Shown here in pieces: positions 16,150 through 24,952 of a stretch of 64,000 nucleotides of DNA. The DNA comes from Vibrio splendidus (GTDB lineage: Bacteria > Pseudomonadota > Gammaproteobacteria > Enterobacterales > Vibrionaceae), in NCBI RefSeq assembly GCF_002873455.1, contig NZ_MCUN01000022.1, positions 1 through 64,000 on the forward strand, read 5' to 3'. The position numbers and the translations under genes were made by a program. Position 1 is the first letter of the stretch. Every line of letters begins with the position of its first letter. Below the pieces are notes generated by a model. It had not been told where the DNA came from. It saw nothing but the letters and a program-made list of their open reading frames with translations, and made no database searches.

Positions 16150-19100
16150 CTATTCGTCATCAAGCGGGACTAACTTGGTATTCCCACCGTGTGCCTTCTC
16201 TCGCTTACGCTGTATGAATGCATAAAAACCAGGAATTAAGAACGTACCTGCCAGTAACACACATAACAGGCCACCAATCAGTGAAATACCCAGAGAGTTC
16301 TGACTCACATGACCTGCACCCGAAGCAAAGATGAGCGGGAAGATACCGAGAATGAATGACCAAGACGTCATGTTCACAGCACGGAAACGCAGCGTCCCCC
16401 CCTTCACAGCCGCCTCTTCGATTAATGTATTTTTCTCTTCACGCTCGACTTTCGCGAACTCCACAATCAAAATTGCGTTCTTCGCGGCCAAGGCTATCAA
16501 GAGCACCAAACCAATTTGTGCGTAAAGGTTTAGCGGCGTGCCGGTCAAGTTTAGTGCCAAAAAGGAACCTAAGGTTGCAACAGGTACCACTAGGATAATC
16601 GCAATCGGTATTGTCCAACTCTCGTATTGAGCCACCATAAACAGATAGATGAAGATCAGAGCCAGTGCGAAAGCAAAGATCGCTTGGTTGCCAGCCAATA
16701 CTTCTTGGTAAGCCATTCCTGTCCATTCGTATTGATAACCCTGCGGTAAGACGTCAGCGGCCACACGCTCCATGGCTGCAATCGCGTCACCACTTGAGTA
16801 ACCCGGTGCAGGTTGTCCTTGAATAACCGCGCTGCGGTACATGTTGTAACGCCATGCCACATCTGGTTCAAAGATCTGATCATAAGTCACCAATGTGCTT
16901 AACGGGATCATCTCGCCATCAGACGAACGCACGTGGAATCGTTGGAGATCATCCATGCTGCTACGGTGTTCACTGTCAGCTTGCATGGTTACACGGAAGT
17001 TCTTACCAAACATGGTGAAATCGTTCACGTACAGTGAACCTAAATTACCTTGTAGAGTTTGGAATATTTCCGACAACGGAATACCTAACTGTTGCGCTTT
17101 CTCACGGTCGATATCGACATAGTAGTGAGGAACGTTGGCACGGAAAGTACTGAAGGTATGTGAAATCTCAGGCTGTTTGTTCGCCTCAGCAATCACGTCA
17201 TTCATTACCATCGCCAGATCCGTACGACTACGGCCTAGCGTGTCTTCAAGAACAAATTCGAACCCAGAAGCCGCTCCCATACCCGGTACCGCTGGTGGTC
17301 CCATCGCAAATACAATCGCTTGAGGCAGTTCAGTTGCGGCTCGACCATTGATGCGTTGCGAGATAGCCTGTGCGGAATGATCGCCATCTAACGCGTTACG
17401 CATGTCCCAGTCATGGAGCTTGATAAATAACGATGCACCATTCGATGCAGAAGCGCCTGTCATAAAGGCGTAACCGTTCACGAGTGTCACACCATCAACA
17501 CCCGGCTCCAGCTCAACCATCTCTAGCAACTGCTCGGTCACATCTTCGGTACGAGACAGTGATGCTGCATCAGGAAGTTGCACATTAACCAGCAAAATGC
17601 CTTTATCCTCTTGAGGCACAAATGCTGTAGACGTGGTTTTCGCGAAATACGTTACTGCTGCTAATGCCACAAAAAAGAAGGTAAACAGCAGAACTCCCTT
17701 TTTCACAAGAAAGCCAGCGATTTGACCGTACTTGTTTGTTACCGACTCTAAACCACGGTTAAACGCTTGGTACCAACGTGCTGTGTTACCACCGCCCTGT
17801 TTAAGAACCAATGAACACAATGCTGGCGACAGCGTTAGAGCGTTAATAGAAGAGATAACAACGGCAATACAGATAGTCAGAGCGAACTGACGATACATGA
17901 TGCCGGTGATGCCTGGCAGCATTGCCACAGGGATAAATACCGCTAACAGAACTAAGGTCGAAGTAACGATTGGGCCTGTTACTTCTTTCATTGCAATAAG
18001 TGTTGCTTTGCGTGGAGAGATCGTTGGATCTTTCGCCATCGTCGTATCAACGTTTTCGATAACTAAGATGGCGTCATCTACTACGATACCAATCGCCAAT
18101 ATCAAACCAAACAAGGTTACCGTGTTAATGGTAAAGCCGGTCATCTGCATGACGGCAAAGGTACCAATCAAAGATACTGGAATCGCAACTACAGGAATCA
18201 AGGTTGCACGAGCACTACCCAGGAACAAATACGTTACCGCGATTACCAGCAAGATAGCTTCAATGAGCGTTTTCACTACCCCTTTAATCGACTCCGCAAC
18301 GAATAATGTGGTGTCGTAACTCGCTTCATAAGCAACCCCTTCTGGGAAGTTTTTGCTTAAGTTGTCCAACATGCCCATCACCGCTTTGCCGCTTTCTAGT
18401 GCGTTGGCGTCTGACTGTAGCGAAAGAGTAACGATTGATGCATCTTGACCACGATATTTGCCATTGCCGTCGTAGAACTTTTTACCCAGTTCCACACGTG
18501 CAACGTCTTTTAAGTAAACGGTTGAACCGTCTTGATTTGCACGAAGAACGACGTTTTCAAATTCGTCAGCCGTTTCTAGTCGACCTTTGGTCACTAAGTT
18601 GAACTGAACTTCTTGAGAGTTACTGTAAGGTGCCGCGCCAATACGGCCAGCAGCCACTTGAACGTTCTGTTCAGCCAATGCACCATGAACATCTGATGTC
18701 GTGAGGTTGAGGTTAGCCATCTTTTCAGGGTCTAACCAAACACGCATCGAATACTCACCGCCGCCCAAAACATTAACTTCACTAATACCAGAGACTCGTG
18801 CCAATTGGTCTTTAATGTTTAAGTTGATGTAGTTAATAAGGAATTGGTCGTCATACTCACCGTTTGGAGAATAAAAGTTCAATACCATCAAGAGGTCAGG
18901 TGAACGCTTTTTCACGGTTACGCCGACCATTCTCACTTCTTGGGGAAGCTTTGATTCAATTTGAGAAACTCGGTTCTGAACGTTGACTTGAGCCATATCG
19001 GCATCAGTACCAACATCAAAGGTCACATTAAGGTTATATGAACCATCGTTAGCACTTTTAGAAGACATATAAATCATATCTTCTACGCCATTCACTGACG

Positions 19101-19302
19101 TCTCTATGGGGTCGGCGATTGCCTGTTCTACAACCTCAGCACTCGCGCCTGTATAGAATGCCGACACACTAACAGAAGGAGGGCTAATTTTTGGATATTC
19201 AGCTACAGGTAAGATCGCAAGAGAAATCGCACCCGCTAGCGTTAATATGATGGATATGACAAGGGCGAACTTAGGCCTTTGAATAAAGAAACGACTCAAC
19301 AT
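16150..19302 (-). CDS. RND multidrug efflux transporter (AcrB/MexB type)
   Basis: 1050 aa, standard for hydrophobe/amphiphile-efflux RND pumps. It sits in the inner membrane with 12 helices and two large periplasmic loops, and exports drugs, bile salts or solvents using the proton gradient. The proton-relay Asp pair is in GIVVDDAILVIENV (~403-416) and the conserved Lys is in ALAAKNAILIVEFAK (~930-945). The N-terminus MLSRFFIQRPKFALVISII is typical. It is the second gene of an operon: the adaptor gene ends 15 bp upstream. No outer-membrane channel gene follows, so TolC from elsewhere is the likely partner. I cannot say which Vibrio Vex/Vme system it corresponds to. Confidence 0.96.
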   Translation of the reverse strand: MLSRFFIQRPKFALVISIILTLAGAISLAILPVAEYPKISPPSVSVSAFYTGASAEVVEQAIADPIETSVNGVEDMIYMSSKSANDGSYNLNVTFDVGTDADMAQVNVQNRVSQIESKLPQEVRMVGVTVKKRSPDLLMVLNFYSPNGEYDDQFLINYINLNIKDQLARVSGISEVNVLGGGEYSMRVWLDPEKMANLNLTTSDVHGALAEQNVQVAAGRIGAAPYSNSQEVQFNLVTKGRLETADEFENVVLRANQDGSTVYLKDVARVELGKKFYDGNGKYRGQDASIVTLSLQSDANALESGKAVMGMLDNLSKNFPEGVAYEASYDTTLFVAESIKGVVKTLIEAILLVIAVTYLFLGSARATLIPVVAIPVSLIGTFAVMQMTGFTINTVTLFGLILAIGIVVDDAILVIENVDTTMAKDPTISPRKATLIAMKEVTGPIVTSTLVLLAVFIPVAMLPGITGIMYRQFALTICIAVVISSINALTLSPALCSLVLKQGGGNTARWYQAFNRGLESVTNKYGQIAGFLVKKGVLLFTFFFVALAAVTYFAKTTSTAFVPQEDKGILLVNVQLPDAASLSRTEDVTEQLLEMVELEPGVDGVTLVNGYAFMTGASASNGASLFIKLHDWDMRNALDGDHSAQAISQRINGRAATELPQAIVFAMGPPAVPGMGAASGFEFVLEDTLGRSRTDLAMVMNDVIAEANKQPEISHTFSTFRANVPHYYVDIDREKAQQLGIPLSEIFQTLQGNLGSLYVNDFTMFGKNFRVTMQADSEHRSSMDDLQRFHVRSSDGEMIPLSTLVTYDQIFEPDVAWRYNMYRSAVIQGQPAPGYSSGDAIAAMERVAADVLPQGYQYEWTGMAYQEVLAGNQAIFAFALALIFIYLFMVAQYESWTIPIAIILVVPVATLGSFLALNLTGTPLNLYAQIGLVLLIALAAKNAILIVEFAKVEREEKNTLIEEAAVKGGTLRFRAVNMTSWSFILGIFPLIFASGAGHVSQNSLGISLIGGLLCVLLAGTFLIPGFYAFIQRKREKAHGGNTKLVPLDDE

Positions 19303-19317
19303 AATAAATAAGCCCCT

Positions 19318-20460
19318 TTACTCAGCTTGTTCAGCAGAAGGTTGAATACGAACAGACATACCATTACGCACACGTTGTAAGCCTTGAGTGATTACTGCAT
19401 CACCCTCCTCTAATCCAGAGTGTACGATCACGCCGCCTTCAACCTGTCGACCCATCTCGATGTTTCTGCGCTCAGCGGTTGCGGTTGCAGATGCATCGCC
19501 TTCTACTAGCACCATCACAAAGTCACCCTCTAAATCGGTCTGAACCGCTCGGCGAGGAATAGTTACAACATCAATCGATTGTTTATCACGAAGATCAACG
19601 CGAACGTGTTGACCTGGAAGTAGTTGCTGATTCGGGTTATCGGCAATCGCACGCATCGCGATTGTACCTGTATTGAGGTTGATACGGTTGCCCAAGAAAT
19701 CAAGCTGACCTAGATGTTCAAACGCTTCACCGTTTTCCAGTACGATCTGAACTTCAACACGAGCAGAATCGCTGCTGCCATCACCTTCAATACGATCCAT
19801 ACCTAACTCAATGCGTTCACGCTCACTGATGCTGAAAGAAGCGTGGATTGGGTCTAGGCTAACCAAGGTTGTTAATACACCTGAAGACGGGGAAACTAAG
19901 TCACCTGTGCTTACCTTGGTATCACTGATTCTTCCTGAGAAAGGCGCAATGATTTTAGTGTGAGAAAGCTGAACGTTTGCTGCGTTTAACTGAGCTTGGC
20001 TTGCTTCAAGCTGTGCTTGAGAACCGAGTAAAGAAGCGGTTAATGCATCAAATTCAGATTGGGAAATACTGCCTTTCGGAAGTAGGTTCTTACCACGGTT
20101 GAAGTCAAGCTCGGCTTTTTTGAGGTTGGCATTCGCTTGAGCAACAGACGCTTTTGCGCTTGCTACCTCAGCTTCAAATGAAGATGGTTCAATCGAGTAA
20201 AGTAATTGCCCCTTTTCGACCATTTGACCTTCATTGAAATGACGGCTTTGTAAGTAGCCCGAAACCTGCGCTGTAATAGCCGTGTCTTCAACGGCTTCAA
20301 TGCGACCGATGTACGACTTACTTTGCTGGTGAGAAACAACACTAACATCCTGTACAGCTACGAGAGGTAGAGGCGCTTGCTTGGCATTTTGAGCATCTTG
20401 CCCACATCCAGCAAGAATAAGAGAACTTGCAAGAGCCGTAAGGATCAACTTTTTACGCAT
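19318..20460 (-). CDS. RND efflux periplasmic adaptor (AcrA/MexA-type lipoprotein)
   Basis: 380 aa from the ATG at 20460. The lipoprotein signal LILTALASSLILAGC has a clear lipobox, so the mature protein is anchored at Cys ~18. The order is typical of membrane fusion proteins: first barrel/lipoyl half (GRIEAVEDTAITAQVSGYLQ), an alpha-hairpin (SAKASVAQANANLKKAELD), second lipoyl half (APFSGRISDTKVSTGDLV) and beta-barrel. It links the RND pump encoded just downstream to an outer-membrane channel. It is the first gene of the operon and divergent from the deaminase at 20720. No TetR-type repressor gene is adjacent, unlike many acrAB loci. Confidence 0.95.
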   Translation of the reverse strand: MRKKLILTALASSLILAGCGQDAQNAKQAPLPLVAVQDVSVVSHQQSKSYIGRIEAVEDTAITAQVSGYLQSRHFNEGQMVEKGQLLYSIEPSSFEAEVASAKASVAQANANLKKAELDFNRGKNLLPKGSISQSEFDALTASLLGSQAQLEASQAQLNAANVQLSHTKIIAPFSGRISDTKVSTGDLVSPSSGVLTTLVSLDPIHASFSISERERIELGMDRIEGDGSSDSARVEVQIVLENGEAFEHLGQLDFLGNRINLNTGTIAMRAIADNPNQQLLPGQHVRVDLRDKQSIDVVTIPRRAVQTDLEGDFVMVLVEGDASATATAERRNIEMGRQVEGGVIVHSGLEEGDAVITQGLQRVRNGMSVRIQPSAEQAE

Positions 20461-20719
20461 GGTTATACCGTCACTTATGAGAAATAGAACAGCATAAAAG
20501 TTACGTAACACACCTATTAGGATTGTCCGAGGAATATCAATTATAACTAGCCAAAGTGTATCAATATGTTAATTGAAACCAAGTGCTTATAAAGTGATTA
20601 CAAACACGTTACAATCCGTAGATAAATCAACCTCTCAGCTTTTGTTCTCTATGGATATTGTCTAACATAATGTATTGTCGGACAGATAAGCATTCACATT
20701 TAATTGTTAAGGAATTCTC

Positions 20720-21163
20720 ATGATTTCAAAATGGGCTAAACGTTTCTATCAAATGGCGGAATTGGTCGGTTCTTGGAGTAAAGATCCTTCAACTCAAGTC
20801 GGCGCCGTAATCACTAAGCATAATCGAATCGTATCAGTAGGCTTTAATGGCTATCCTCATGGCGTATCTGACAGTGCTGATACTGATGATCGTGAAATGA
20901 AGTATCTAAAAACACTGCATGCTGAAGAGAACGCAATTCTATTCGCTAAGCGTGATTTGGATGGCTGTGAAGTTTGGGTAACTCACTTCCCTTGCCCTAA
21001 CTGCGCGGCAAAAATCATTCAAACAGGTATCTCTGCTGTCCACTGCCCCGAGCAAAGTGAAGACTTCCTTTCTCGTTGGGGAGATAAAATCAAAATAAGC
21101 CAAGATATGTTCGAGCAAGCCGGTGTGGAAGTGGATTGGTTGCCACTCGCAGATCTGGATTAG
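20720..21163 (+). CDS. Deoxycytidylate (dCMP) deaminase family protein
   Basis: 147 aa. Zinc-dependent deaminase of the dCMP/ComEB group, expected to convert dCMP to dUMP for thymidylate synthesis. The zinc and catalytic residues are in LHAEENAI (~73-80) and FPCPNCAAKII (~93-103). The substrate-side KDPSTQVGAVI and GFNGYPHGV are typical. The start ATG at 20720 follows AAGGAATTCTC. Its TAG stop is inside a 17-bp unit repeated three times, so TAG occurs in all three frames within 40 bp. It is followed by a bidirectional terminator. Confidence 0.93.
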   Translation: MISKWAKRFYQMAELVGSWSKDPSTQVGAVITKHNRIVSVGFNGYPHGVSDSADTDDREMKYLKTLHAEENAILFAKRDLDGCEVWVTHFPCPNCAAKIIQTGISAVHCPEQSEDFLSRWGDKIKISQDMFEQAGVEVDWLPLADLD

Positions 21164-21205
21164 CCTCTAACCTGGATTAGCCTCTGACCTGGATTAGCCT
21201 CTGAC
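21155..21205. repeat. Three 17-bp tandem repeats spanning the dCMP deaminase stop codon
   Basis: CTGGATTAGCCTCTAAC (21155-21171) is followed by two copies with AAC changed to GAC (21172-21188, 21189-21205). The first TAG (21161-21163) is the stop; the others lie at 21178 and 21195, in the two other frames. Confidence 0.95.
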
Positions 21206-21237
21206 CTGAATTAATAGCTAAGCTGAATTTCAGATTC

Positions 21238-21280
21238 AAAAAAGCCGAGAGTCGATATTATCGCTCTCGGCTTTCTTTTG
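21238..21280. terminator. Bidirectional terminator between dCMP deaminase and MscS genes
   Basis: AAAGCCGAGAG (21242-21252) pairs with CTCTCGGCTTT (21265-21275), with an inner CGAT/ATCG stem and one bulged T. A and T runs flank it. Confidence 0.9.
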
Positions 21281-21356
21281 CTTTTTTCTTTTCTTATTTT
21301 CAGTATCTCGCGTTTCAAATACTAAACGTGTAAACAACATAAAGCGTTCGTTAGGA

Positions 21357-22199
21357 TTAAGCGCTAATTGGAAATGCCTCTGCATACGCTTCCATGAAGT
21401 CTTTACGGATATCTTGTTCTAAATGAATCGCTTTTTCCGTCGGGCAGAAAATCATAAAGTGCACTTCTTGCTCGCCCGTTGAGCTACTCGTGATATGGAT
21501 ATGAGGCTCAGAACCCGGCAGGTCAACGCCAGCGTGCTTTTCAATCACCCCATTGTAACGGCGTGCAACATCAATAAATTCTTCACAATGCTCTTCAATT
21601 TTTTCGATAAGACCTGGCACCATTGGATATAGATTGACGAAATCTTTTACCGTCACAAAAAAGTTATGATAAACGTAGCGCTTCATGAAATTAAGATTCT
21701 TTACAGGATAGGTGAAGAACATGCTATTTGGCAGCGTGGCGGTCTTGCCTGTGAAATGGTATTGCCCGTGATACAAGTCGATTTCCTGAATCACAGTCGC
21801 CATCAAGTTGTGCTCAATCACCTCACCACTAATTTTGCCTACTTCGATCCAGTCACCAATTCGAAACGAGCGAGAGCTTGCTCGTTGAATCGACCCCGTG
21901 AAACACAAGATGATCTCTTTTGAAGCAACCACAATTGCAACAGCAATGGCAGTAACCGACAGTGCAAATTCGCTGATTTCAGATTTCCACAGCACAAATA
22001 AAGTGACCATAATAATGGCAAACGTACCGTTCTTGGTTCGTGACATCCAATTACGTTGATCTTCACTTAAAAAAGCGACATCACCACGGATTCGAGACAA
22101 AGTGATTCGTCGGATTATTAATATAATGCCGATGATCAGCACACTAAAAATAAACTTATTAGCGAGTAAGAAATCGATCACTTGCCACATTTTTTCCAT
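21357..22199 (-). CDS. Small MscS-family mechanosensitive channel
   Basis: 280 aa. Three predicted membrane helices lie within residues ~8-105 (FIFSVLIIGIILII, FAIIMVTLFVLW, ALSVTAIAVAIVVA). The MscS beta domain follows (FRIGDWIEVGKISGEVIEHNLMATVIQ), and the region continues as a cytoplasmic C-terminal domain to ~275. MscS proteins open under membrane tension to release osmolytes. The pore helix lacks the classical Gly/Ala packing of E. coli MscS, so it may be a specialised member. The annotated ATG could alternatively be the one 3 codons later. It is preceded on the same strand by the DM13 gene, but a terminator separates them. Confidence 0.88.
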   Translation of the reverse strand: MEKMWQVIDFLLANKFIFSVLIIGIILIIRRITLSRIRGDVAFLSEDQRNWMSRTKNGTFAIIMVTLFVLWKSEISEFALSVTAIAVAIVVASKEIILCFTGSIQRASSRSFRIGDWIEVGKISGEVIEHNLMATVIQEIDLYHGQYHFTGKTATLPNSMFFTYPVKNLNFMKRYVYHNFFVTVKDFVNLYPMVPGLIEKIEEHCEEFIDVARRYNGVIEKHAGVDLPGSEPHIHITSSSTGEQEVHFMIFCPTEKAIHLEQDIRKDFMEAYAEAFPISA

Positions 22200-22280
22200 T
22201 ACTTATTCCTTTGTATTACAACAATTAAGCTTTATAACGATGAGCTTTACAACGACTGACTCAACCAAAAAACGCATTAT

Positions 22281-22306
22281 AAAAAAGCGCTCAAAAAAAG
22301 AGCGCT
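22281..22306 (-). terminator. Terminator of the DM13 gene
   Basis: AGCGCTC (22286-22292) pairs with GAGCGCT (22300-22306) across seven A residues, with further A residues to the left that become a U tract on the minus strand. Confidence 0.75.
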
Positions 22307-22335
22307 CACTTTCATGCCTATTTTAGCTAAGGCTA

Positions 22336-22803
22336 TCATTTTATCTTGGCAGAAGTAATAAATTGGCCAAAAGTTTCACACCAAATCACAACGGTATTAA
22401 ATCGATTAAGATCAGTATCTTCGGGAAGTTCAACCATAAATCGGTCGAATGTTTTTACATCTCCAACTCTCAGTAAATCGCTTTTACTATCATTGAAGGC
22501 TTGTTCAGTTTCAATGAACTTAGGTGAGAGGTAAACCTTATAATCGGGTCCCGGCGCCAATTCCCCTTCAAAAGCTATCGCACTTTCAGACACCGAAATT
22601 CTCCCTTCTCCCCAATGCAAAAAATCACTGTCTTGTCGGTCTTTAGTGAACTCACCTGTATAGATAGCCTGCTGACTGATCGCTTCGACAGAACTTGAGG
22701 AAGGAGAATCAGGCTCAATCAAGATAGGTAGTGCATAGACACCAAGCCCAAAACCAAAAACACCCACGGCTAAGTGGGTGCAAAGTAAAACTAACTTTTT
22801 CAT
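22336..22803 (-). CDS. DM13-domain protein, exported
   Basis: 155 aa. An N-terminal hydrophobic segment (residues ~3-28) serves as signal peptide or anchor. The rest is a DM13 domain (YTGEFTKDRQDSDFLHWGEGRISV, AFEGELAPGPDYKVYLSP, FNTVVIWCETFGQFITSA), including the single conserved Cys in VVIWCE. DM13 domains have been proposed to act in electron transfer or cell-surface redox chemistry; a role here is not demonstrated. The ATG at 22803 follows GGGAG. It is monocistronic between the peptidase T and MscS genes, both on the same strand. Confidence 0.85.
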   Translation of the reverse strand: MKKLVLLCTHLAVGVFGFGLGVYALPILIEPDSPSSSSVEAISQQAIYTGEFTKDRQDSDFLHWGEGRISVSESAIAFEGELAPGPDYKVYLSPKFIETEQAFNDSKSDLLRVGDVKTFDRFMVELPEDTDLNRFNTVVIWCETFGQFITSAKIK

Positions 22804-22879
22804 CGCGTACTCCCTTATGCTTAAAGAGAGTATTATTGAATACTCTCAAAAATACAAAGAGATATCGCGTTGGAAGTCG

Positions 22880-24112
22880 CTATTTTTGGTAGTGAGTTGC
22901 CGTACGCTGAGACAATTCAACAATCACTTTTACCGCCTGCTCCATACCTTGAATAGTAATGAACTCATGAATACCGTGGAAGTTATAGCCACCAGTAAAA
23001 ATATTCGGACATGGTAGCCCCATGAAAGATAAGCGAGCGCCGTCTGTACCGCCTCGGATCGGCTTGATCATTGGCTCAACATCGCACTCAATCATCGCTT
23101 GCTTCGCTAATTCAATAATATGTTGATGCGGTTCAACCATCTCTTTCATGTTGAAATAGCTATCGGTTAGCACCAGCTCAACACGGCCTTTCTCAAGACG
23201 CTCATTCAGCTCATCCACTTTCTGTTGCATGAATGCCTTACGCGCTTCTACACCCTCACGTTCAAAATCACGAATGATATAACCCAGTTCAGAGCGAGCT
23301 ACACCCATTTCAGCTGATTTCAGGTGGTAGAAACCTTCATAACCTTCTGTGCACTCAGGTGTCTCTTGCGCTGGCATCATCAATTGGAATTGAGCTGCAA
23401 TGTTCATGGAATTAACCATTTTGCCTTTTGCGGTACCTGGGTGAACATTTACGCCATGACAAATAACATCGGCACTAGTAGCGTTGAAGTTCTCAAATTC
23501 CAACTCACCGACTGGACCACCATCAATAGTATACGCCCACTCAGCGCCGAACTTCTCAACATCAAACAGGTTCGCACCACGGCCAATTTCTTCGTCTGGC
23601 GTGAAGCCAATACAAATATCGCCGTGTTTGATCTCTGGGTTCGCTTTAAGGTAAGCAATCGCGCTGATGATTTCAGCGATGCCCGCCTTGTTGTCGGCAC
23701 CAAGCAGAGTCGTGCCGTCAGTCGTAATAAGGTCGTGGCTATGCAAGGCATCAAGATCTGGGTATTGGCTTGGGTTCAAACTCTCGCCACTTTCACCTAA
23801 TTCTATCGTTCCACCTTGATAATCTTTAATCACCTGTGGTTTCACGTTCGCACCTGAAGCGTCAGGGGCGGTATCCATATGCGCGACAAAGCCAATGGCA
23901 GGCACATCGTAATCGACATTCGACGGCAATTTCGCCATCAAATAGCCATTTTCATCTAAAGAGACATCAACTAACTCTAATGCATTCAATTCTGACTTTA
24001 AGGCTTCAGCAAATGGAATTTGACCCGGTGAACTTGGGCACTGCTGATTAGAAGGATCGGATTTGGTATCAAAAGTAACGTAATTCAGAAAACGTTCGAC
24101 AAGCTTTTCCAT
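22880..24112 (-). CDS. pepT: Peptidase T (aminotripeptidase)
   Basis: 410 aa, full length. PepT is a cytoplasmic two-zinc M20 peptidase that removes the N-terminal residue from tripeptides. Visible are FVAHMDTAPD (zinc His and Asp, ~74-83), the bridging Asp in LLGADNKAGIAE (~136-147), the catalytic Glu pair in GFTPDEEIGRGA (~169-180), the zinc Asp region in TIDGGPVGELE, and FTGGYNFHGIHEF with the last zinc His near residue 380. The start ATG at 24110-24112 gives the canonical MEKLVERFLNYVTFDT. It is monocistronic. Confidence 0.97.
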   Translation of the reverse strand: MEKLVERFLNYVTFDTKSDPSNQQCPSSPGQIPFAEALKSELNALELVDVSLDENGYLMAKLPSNVDYDVPAIGFVAHMDTAPDASGANVKPQVIKDYQGGTIELGESGESLNPSQYPDLDALHSHDLITTDGTTLLGADNKAGIAEIISAIAYLKANPEIKHGDICIGFTPDEEIGRGANLFDVEKFGAEWAYTIDGGPVGELEFENFNATSADVICHGVNVHPGTAKGKMVNSMNIAAQFQLMMPAQETPECTEGYEGFYHLKSAEMGVARSELGYIIRDFEREGVEARKAFMQQKVDELNERLEKGRVELVLTDSYFNMKEMVEPHQHIIELAKQAMIECDVEPMIKPIRGGTDGARLSFMGLPCPNIFTGGYNFHGIHEFITIQGMEQAVKVIVELSQRTATHYQK

Positions 24113-24461
24113 AATTCATATCACCATGGATTAAGTAATTGATTTACTGACTTTATTATTCATGTAGATGAGCGAGGTATTGTTAATTAAATACGTACGC
24201 AGAGTCAGTCGCGAGGCTTTTCATCTTACGCCCCTGACCATGTATGTAATTGCTCTAAATCATTATTGTGCGAAATTAGACGAGCTTCCTATACTTGAAA
24301 GCAGAGGGTTTCGTCAGTTCAACATTGCATACGGATGATAAGCGATTGCTTTGTACGCATTCTACGCCCTCCGCTCTCAGCCTAAAAAAAGTACAAAGTG
24401 GATGATGATCACCATTTATCCTTGATGCAGAATCTGTCATACGTTACACGGAGACACAGTT
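24113..24461. promoter_or_regulatory. Divergent region between pepT and a small gene, with a long imperfect stem
   Basis: The region carries promoters for pepT (minus) and the small gene at 24462 (plus). GAAAGCAGAGGG (24297-24308) can pair with CCCTCCGCTCTC (24367-24378) at 10 of 12 positions, enclosing a smaller AAGC-GATT-GCTT hairpin. Such a fold upstream of a gene could be a regulatory leader, but no known riboswitch class is recognised. Confidence 0.4.
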
Positions 24462-24608
24462 ATGACGATTAATAAATATTTCATTTTATCTCCTCAAGCC
24501 TCTGAGGAAAAACTTCAACCAGCATTAACTGAGAAGGAAGTTCAAAGGCAGGAAGCTCTAAGACAGGCGCAATCTCAAGGTGGGTTTGACACCAACGCGA
24601 CCTCGTAA
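24462..24608 (+). CDS. Small hypothetical protein, 48 aa
   Basis: A 48-codon frame starts at ATG 24462 with GGAG 8 nt upstream and ends at TAA 24606-24608. A strong terminator follows at 24644-24680, so the gene looks like a complete transcription unit. The product begins MTINKYFILSPQ and is rich in Gln and Glu (EKEVQRQEALRQAQSQGG), probably a helix, with no membrane segment. I do not recognise a family. The combination of ribosome binding site, frame and terminator makes it a likely real small protein. Confidence 0.65.
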   Translation: MTINKYFILSPQASEEKLQPALTEKEVQRQEALRQAQSQGGFDTNATS

Positions 24609-24643
24609 CTCAATTAATACCTAGTAATATTAAGAACCCCTAT

Positions 24644-24680
24644 AAAAAAGCTCTACTTCTCTGCGATGTAGAGCTTTTTT
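24644..24680 (+). terminator. Terminator of the 48-aa gene
   Basis: A perfect 13-bp stem (24644-24656 with 24668-24680) with T tract closes the small gene. Confidence 0.9.
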
Positions 24681-24952
24681 TCCTTTTACTCCCTTTTCCT
24701 TATTCTATCGAGCCCATTCACGTTTTGTGTGCCTCCGACTCTGTATCTTTAACTCTTCATACCTTTAACTCTTCGAGTATGCAGCTAGCCCATTCGCTAA
24801 GCTGAAAAATGCCCCATTAAACTTCCCCCCAGCCATACCTTGTCGCGCCATTTTGTGCTAATAATTCATATTCGTTTTCATTCCTCACTCGCCCCTTTTC
24901 AAAAACTATAATGCGAGTACTAGAGAACTTAACCACAGGAATCCCGAATTCA
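24681..24952. other. Intergenic region before the Tas-like reductase gene
   Basis: About 270 bp that must hold the promoter of the aldo/keto reductase gene. It contains two close copies of CTTTAACTCTTC (near 24748 and 24764). No gene is seen. Confidence 0.4.
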
